Source: Gammaproteobacteria bacterium (GTDB lineage Bacteria; Pseudomonadota; Gammaproteobacteria; Thiohalomonadales; Thiohalomonadaceae). Taken from it: DNA of 8,792 bases. Each line of letters begins with the position of its first letter. Within the stretch, counting starts at the first letter, position 1. The notes below the pieces were generated by a model. The model was given only the letters and a program-made list of their open reading frames with translations, did not search any database and was not told the origin of the DNA. The translations under genes were made by a program, and so were the position numbers. Where the stretch lies: the NCBI GenBank assembly GCA_015232955.1, contig JADFYS010000069.1, positions 1 through 8,792 on the forward strand, written 5' to 3'. This document shows positions 6,792 to 8,792 of the stretch, in pieces.

Positions 6792-6820
6792 GAACGCTGG
6801 TTTCAGGGGTCTTGGGTATC
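6773..6820. repeat. Palindromic intergenic repeat, copy 2 (overlaps the mtaD 3' end)
   Basis: The left arm (6775-6791) and right arm (6803-6819) pair over 17 positions with one mismatch (A6785 against G6809), enclosing an 11-base loop. The element begins CTATACCCAAGA, as copy 1 does, and shares the AACGCTGG centre. It contains the last codons and TGA stop (6789-6791) of mtaD and ends 43 bases before ubiG. In the mtaD-ubiG transcript it forms a strong hairpin without a T-run. It is therefore better seen as an RNA-stability or processing element, or a mobile repeat, than as a terminator. Confidence 0.82.
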
Positions 6821-6847
6821 ACCATTCACCCTTCGCCCCCAGCAACC

Positions 6848-6865
6848 GAGGAGATCAAAAATATG
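6848..6865 (+). promoter_or_regulatory. Ribosome-binding site and ATG start of ubiG
   Basis: GAGGAG (6848-6853) sits 9 bases before the ATG at 6863. It decides the start against an in-frame ATG at 6746, which lies within mtaD and would add 39 residues read through the palindromic repeat. Confidence 0.85.
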
Positions 6866-7570
6866 AACCAACACAATGTCGATCCCCGCGAGATCCATAA
6901 GTTTGAAGAACTCGCCTCTCGTTGGTGGGATCCCAATAGTGAGTTTCGGCCGCTACACGACATCAACCCCCTGCGCCTCGACTACATCTCCCGCCACACC
7001 CTGCTCAAGGGAAAGAGGGTTCTGGATGTCGGCTGTGGTGGCGGAATTCTCGCCGAGGCGATGGCCACAGCCGGGGCCGATGTGACCGGAATCGATATGG
7101 GTGAGGCGCCACTTGAGGTGGCAAAGCTGCACCTGCTTGAATCGGGCGCCGAGGTGAACTATCGCCGCATCACGGTGGAGGCGCTGGCCGAAGAGGAGCC
7201 GGGTAAGTACGACCTTATCACCTGCATGGAGATGCTGGAGCATGTACCCAGCCCCGCTTCGGTCATCACCGCCTGTCGGCAGCTGGTGACAGAGGAGGGT
7301 CAGCTCTACTTCACCACCCTCAACCGCAACCCTAAATCGTGGTTAATGGCGATCATCGGCGCCGAATACCTGCTCCACCTCCTCCCCAAAGGGACCCACG
7401 ACTACGACAAATTTATCCGCCCTTCGGAGCTGGAGCGGTGGTGCCGCGAGGCAGATCTAAAAGTCGATGAGTTGATAGGAATGAGCTACAACCCATTCAA
7501 CAAGAGATACCGGCTCACCCCCAATATCGATGTCAACTACCTCTGTCGCTGCCACCCTCTGGCCAGATGA
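6863..7570 (+). CDS. ubiG: UbiG, ubiquinone biosynthesis O-methyltransferase
   Basis: A 235-residue class I SAM-dependent methyltransferase that performs both O-methylations of ubiquinone biosynthesis (the 2-polyprenyl-6-hydroxyphenol and 3-demethylubiquinol steps), acting at the inner face of the cytoplasmic membrane. Diagnostic segments are the N-terminal KFEELASRWWDP (13-24) and PLHDINPLRLDYI (30-42), SAM motif I VLDVGCGGG (53-61), the acidic motif GIDMGE (76-81), CMEMLEHVPSP (121-131), TLNRNPKSW (152-160), and the membrane-contact insert around 161-187 with GTHDYDKFIRPSEL (177-190). Length agrees with E. coli UbiG (240). The TGA stop overlaps the next ATG by four bases (ATGA), so the two are translationally coupled. 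The upstream mtaD recycles SAH-type by-products of this reaction, which fits the operon. Confidence 0.96.
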   Translation: MNQHNVDPREIHKFEELASRWWDPNSEFRPLHDINPLRLDYISRHTLLKGKRVLDVGCGGGILAEAMATAGADVTGIDMGEAPLEVAKLHLLESGAEVNYRRITVEALAEEEPGKYDLITCMEMLEHVPSPASVITACRQLVTEEGQLYFTTLNRNPKSWLMAIIGAEYLLHLLPKGTHDYDKFIRPSELERWCREADLKVDELIGMSYNPFNKRYRLTPNIDVNYLCRCHPLAR

Positions 7571-8289
7571 GCCGACGCCCCCTGGCCGCCCTCCTCTTCG
7601 ATCTCGACGGAACCCTGGTGGATACCGCCCCCGATCTCGCCTACGCCCTCAACACGCTCCTTGAAGAGGAGGGGGAGCGTCCACTCCCCCTGTCAGAGAT
7701 CCGCCCCCATGTCTCCCACGGCACCACCGCCCTCCTCCGCCACGGTTTTGGCATCACCCCCGAAGAGGAGCGCTTCCCTCACCTCCGTCAGCGCATTCTC
7801 GACCTCTATCGCGACAATATCAGCCGTCAATCTACCCTCTTTCCGGGGATAGAACCCCTCCTCACCAAGATGGAGGCGGCACAACTACCTTGGGGCGTGG
7901 TGACTAATAAGCCGGCTTTTCTCACAGAACCGCTGCTTCGGGCGCTCCATCTTTCGCCCCGAATGGCGGCTATCGTCAGTGGTGATACCCTTCCCCAAGC
8001 CAAACCCCATCCCGCACCGCTGCTCTACGCCTGTGAGAAGATGGGGGTCTCTCCGGTTAATACCCTCTACATCGGTGATGCGCAACGCGATATAGAGGCG
8101 GGAAAAGCGGCGGGAATGGAGACCATCGCCGCCGGTTGGGGCTATATCGAAGCGACAACCGTCATTGGAGAGTGGGGGGCCGATACCATTGTCCACTCCA
8201 CTTCAGAGCTGTTCTCTCTTCTCTCCCCTAGATTATCACCTGGCAGAGTGGTTGATGCGAAGGATCATCCAGCAGTAACCGACGCCTGA
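7567..8289 (+). CDS. HAD phosphatase: phosphoglycolate phosphatase-like, possibly MupP (MurNAc-6-P phosphatase)
   Basis: A 240-residue cytosolic HAD-superfamily phosphatase of the Gph branch. Motif I is DLDGTLVDT with nucleophile Asp12 and Asp14; motif II VVTNK places Thr113; motif III is Lys146 in QAKPHPAPLLYA; motif IV is YIGDAQRDIEAG with Asp171 and Asp175. The cap domain spans about 20-90. Homology alone suggests phosphoglycolate phosphatase (gph). However, the order mtaD-ubiG-phosphatase matches the Pseudomonas locus in which this gene is mupP, acting on MurNAc-6-phosphate in peptidoglycan recycling. I cannot separate the two by eye and leave the symbol empty. The start ATG overlaps the ubiG stop. 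The family normally ends near residue 220-225; the last 15-20 residues here are an extra tail encoded over the 3' end of the opposite-strand gene (62-base overlap). Confidence 0.9.
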   Translation: MSRRPLAALLFDLDGTLVDTAPDLAYALNTLLEEEGERPLPLSEIRPHVSHGTTALLRHGFGITPEEERFPHLRQRILDLYRDNISRQSTLFPGIEPLLTKMEAAQLPWGVVTNKPAFLTEPLLRALHLSPRMAAIVSGDTLPQAKPHPAPLLYACEKMGVSPVNTLYIGDAQRDIEAGKAAGMETIAAGWGYIEATTVIGEWGADTIVHSTSELFSLLSPRLSPGRVVDAKDHPAVTDA

Positions 8290-8701
8290 AACCGGCAAAG
8301 GATCGCCGCTCACGAGAGTAGAAGAGGTGCGCCTCACAGCTGCAGTCGGATGAGCCGAGACCGGGCGCCGCCACCTCTACCCCCTGCATCCGGGCTAACA
8401 CTCCTGCCCAGTGGTGCTCTCTTCTTTCGGGATCACAGCTATACCACACCTCCTTTAGCGCCATATGGTAGCGCAGATAGTCAATATGCCAACGCGGCCG
8501 GGGGGAGAGACGACAGTGATGACCTACCCGTGCCGCAACCCCTCCGGGACCGAATGCACTGCCGCAGTAGTAGTAAAACCCCGGCTGCAGCTGAAGAGTA
8601 CCCCACCGCCCCACCTTCAGCGGTTGCGCCTGCTCTACTACCATCAGCAGAAGATAGCTTCCGCGGCATCGCGAGAACTGCTGCACCATCACTTTTATCA
8701 A
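8228..8701 (-). CDS. Stand-alone DUF123 (GIY-YIG-like) domain protein
   Basis: A 157-residue protein matching the DUF123 family, a GIY-YIG-nuclease-like fold also found fused to some endonuclease III (Nth) proteins. Matching segments are GSYLLLM (14-20), FYYYCGSAFGPGGVAARVGHH (42-62), the WHIDYLR box (71-77), a run near EVW and ERREHHWAGVL (84-102), and APGLGSSDCSCEAHLFY (112-128). The hydrophobic-GSYLLL and YYYCGSA pair corresponds to the GIY and YIG motifs. Activity is unproven in this family. A strong GGGAGG lies just upstream on the minus strand. It is 3 bases from a TTG at 8701, 12 from a GTG at 8692 and 15 from an ATG at 8689, so the exact start is uncertain within 12 bases. The 3' end converges on and overlaps the phosphatase gene by 62 bases. 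Confidence 0.85.
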   Translation of the reverse strand: MIKVMVQQFSRCRGSYLLLMVVEQAQPLKVGRWGTLQLQPGFYYYCGSAFGPGGVAARVGHHCRLSPRPRWHIDYLRYHMALKEVWYSCDPERREHHWAGVLARMQGVEVAAPGLGSSDCSCEAHLFYSRERRSFAGFRRRLLLDDPSHQPLCQVII

Positions 8702-8792
8702 TTTCCTCCCAATTTACTGTGACACCCTTCGGGGAGAGTGTCATAATCCTAAAATCCGCAGTTGGACACCGTGAAGGGTGCGTTTGTGGCGG
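8702..8792. other. Upstream region of the DUF123 gene, noncoding as far as seen
   Basis: This holds the GGGAGG ribosome-binding site of the minus-strand DUF123 gene (8705-8711 region) and GACAC (8721-8725) / GTGTC (8738-8742), which with inner CCC/GGG could fold as a leader hairpin. CACCCTTC (8723-8730) recurs inverted as GAAGGGTG (8773-8780). A convincing promoter for either direction was not found. The window ends before any plus-strand gene becomes evident. Confidence 0.35.

Noticed and set aside
6746..6862. UbiG start at the in-frame ATG 6746
   Set aside because: The extension lies in mtaD and the palindrome; the ATG at 6863 has GAGGAG upstream and the normal UbiG N-terminus.
1..8792. 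CRISPR array, tRNA, rRNA, integrase or transposase
   Set aside because: No regularly spaced direct repeats, no cloverleaf-like sequence and no recombinase motifs were seen on either strand.

Overview
The window reads as chromosomal DNA of a gammaproteobacterium. The genes in the middle and right have moderately high GC, and the gene order mtaD-ubiG-HAD phosphatase is the one known from Pseudomonas and relatives. The other proteins (Slt-type lytic transglycosylase, RhtB/LysE exporter, PspF-sized sigma-54 activator) also fit. I cannot name the genus. Translations were read by eye; no database search was possible.

Layout. (1) 1-682, plus strand: C-terminal part of a Ser/Asn/Thr-rich, probably beta-helical secreted or surface protein whose start lies outside the window. 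(2) 683-929: noncoding, with a hairpin, a strong intrinsic terminator and a degenerate REP-like palindrome. (3) 930-3688, minus strand: slt-type soluble lytic transglycosylase followed downstream by a LysE/RhtB exporter. (4) 3689-3736: short divergent intergenic region. (5) 3737-8289, plus strand: a tight run of five genes. These are a SafE/TauE-like (COG2836-type) membrane protein, a sigma-54 activator with no sensory domain (overlapping GTG start), an MTA/SAH deaminase (mtaD), ubiG, and a HAD phosphatase (gph/mupP type) that overlaps ubiG by ATGA. (6) 8228-8701, minus strand: a small stand-alone DUF123 (GIY-YIG-like) protein whose 3' end overlaps the phosphatase gene tail to tail. (7) 8702-8792: upstream region of that gene, with no coding signal seen.

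How the genes may work together. MtaD deaminates methylthioadenosine and S-adenosylhomocysteine, the by-products of SAM use. UbiG is a SAM-dependent O-methyltransferase that releases SAH, so pairing the two is metabolically sensible. By synteny the HAD phosphatase may be MupP (MurNAc-6-phosphate phosphatase of peptidoglycan recycling) rather than a true phosphoglycolate phosphatase. The Slt enzyme nearby makes the anhydro-muropeptides that feed that recycling.

Most unusual observations. A 47-position palindromic repeat occurs twice, each time between two same-strand genes. One copy supplies the last codons and the stop of mtaD, and the other abuts the lysE start. The two copies differ at one stem pair in a compensatory way. 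The second point of interest is the overlapping pair of a polytopic membrane protein and an activator lacking an input domain, whose catalytic residues fall at the same numbers as in E. coli PspF. I see no evidence of a defence system, CRISPR array, transposase, tRNA or rRNA.
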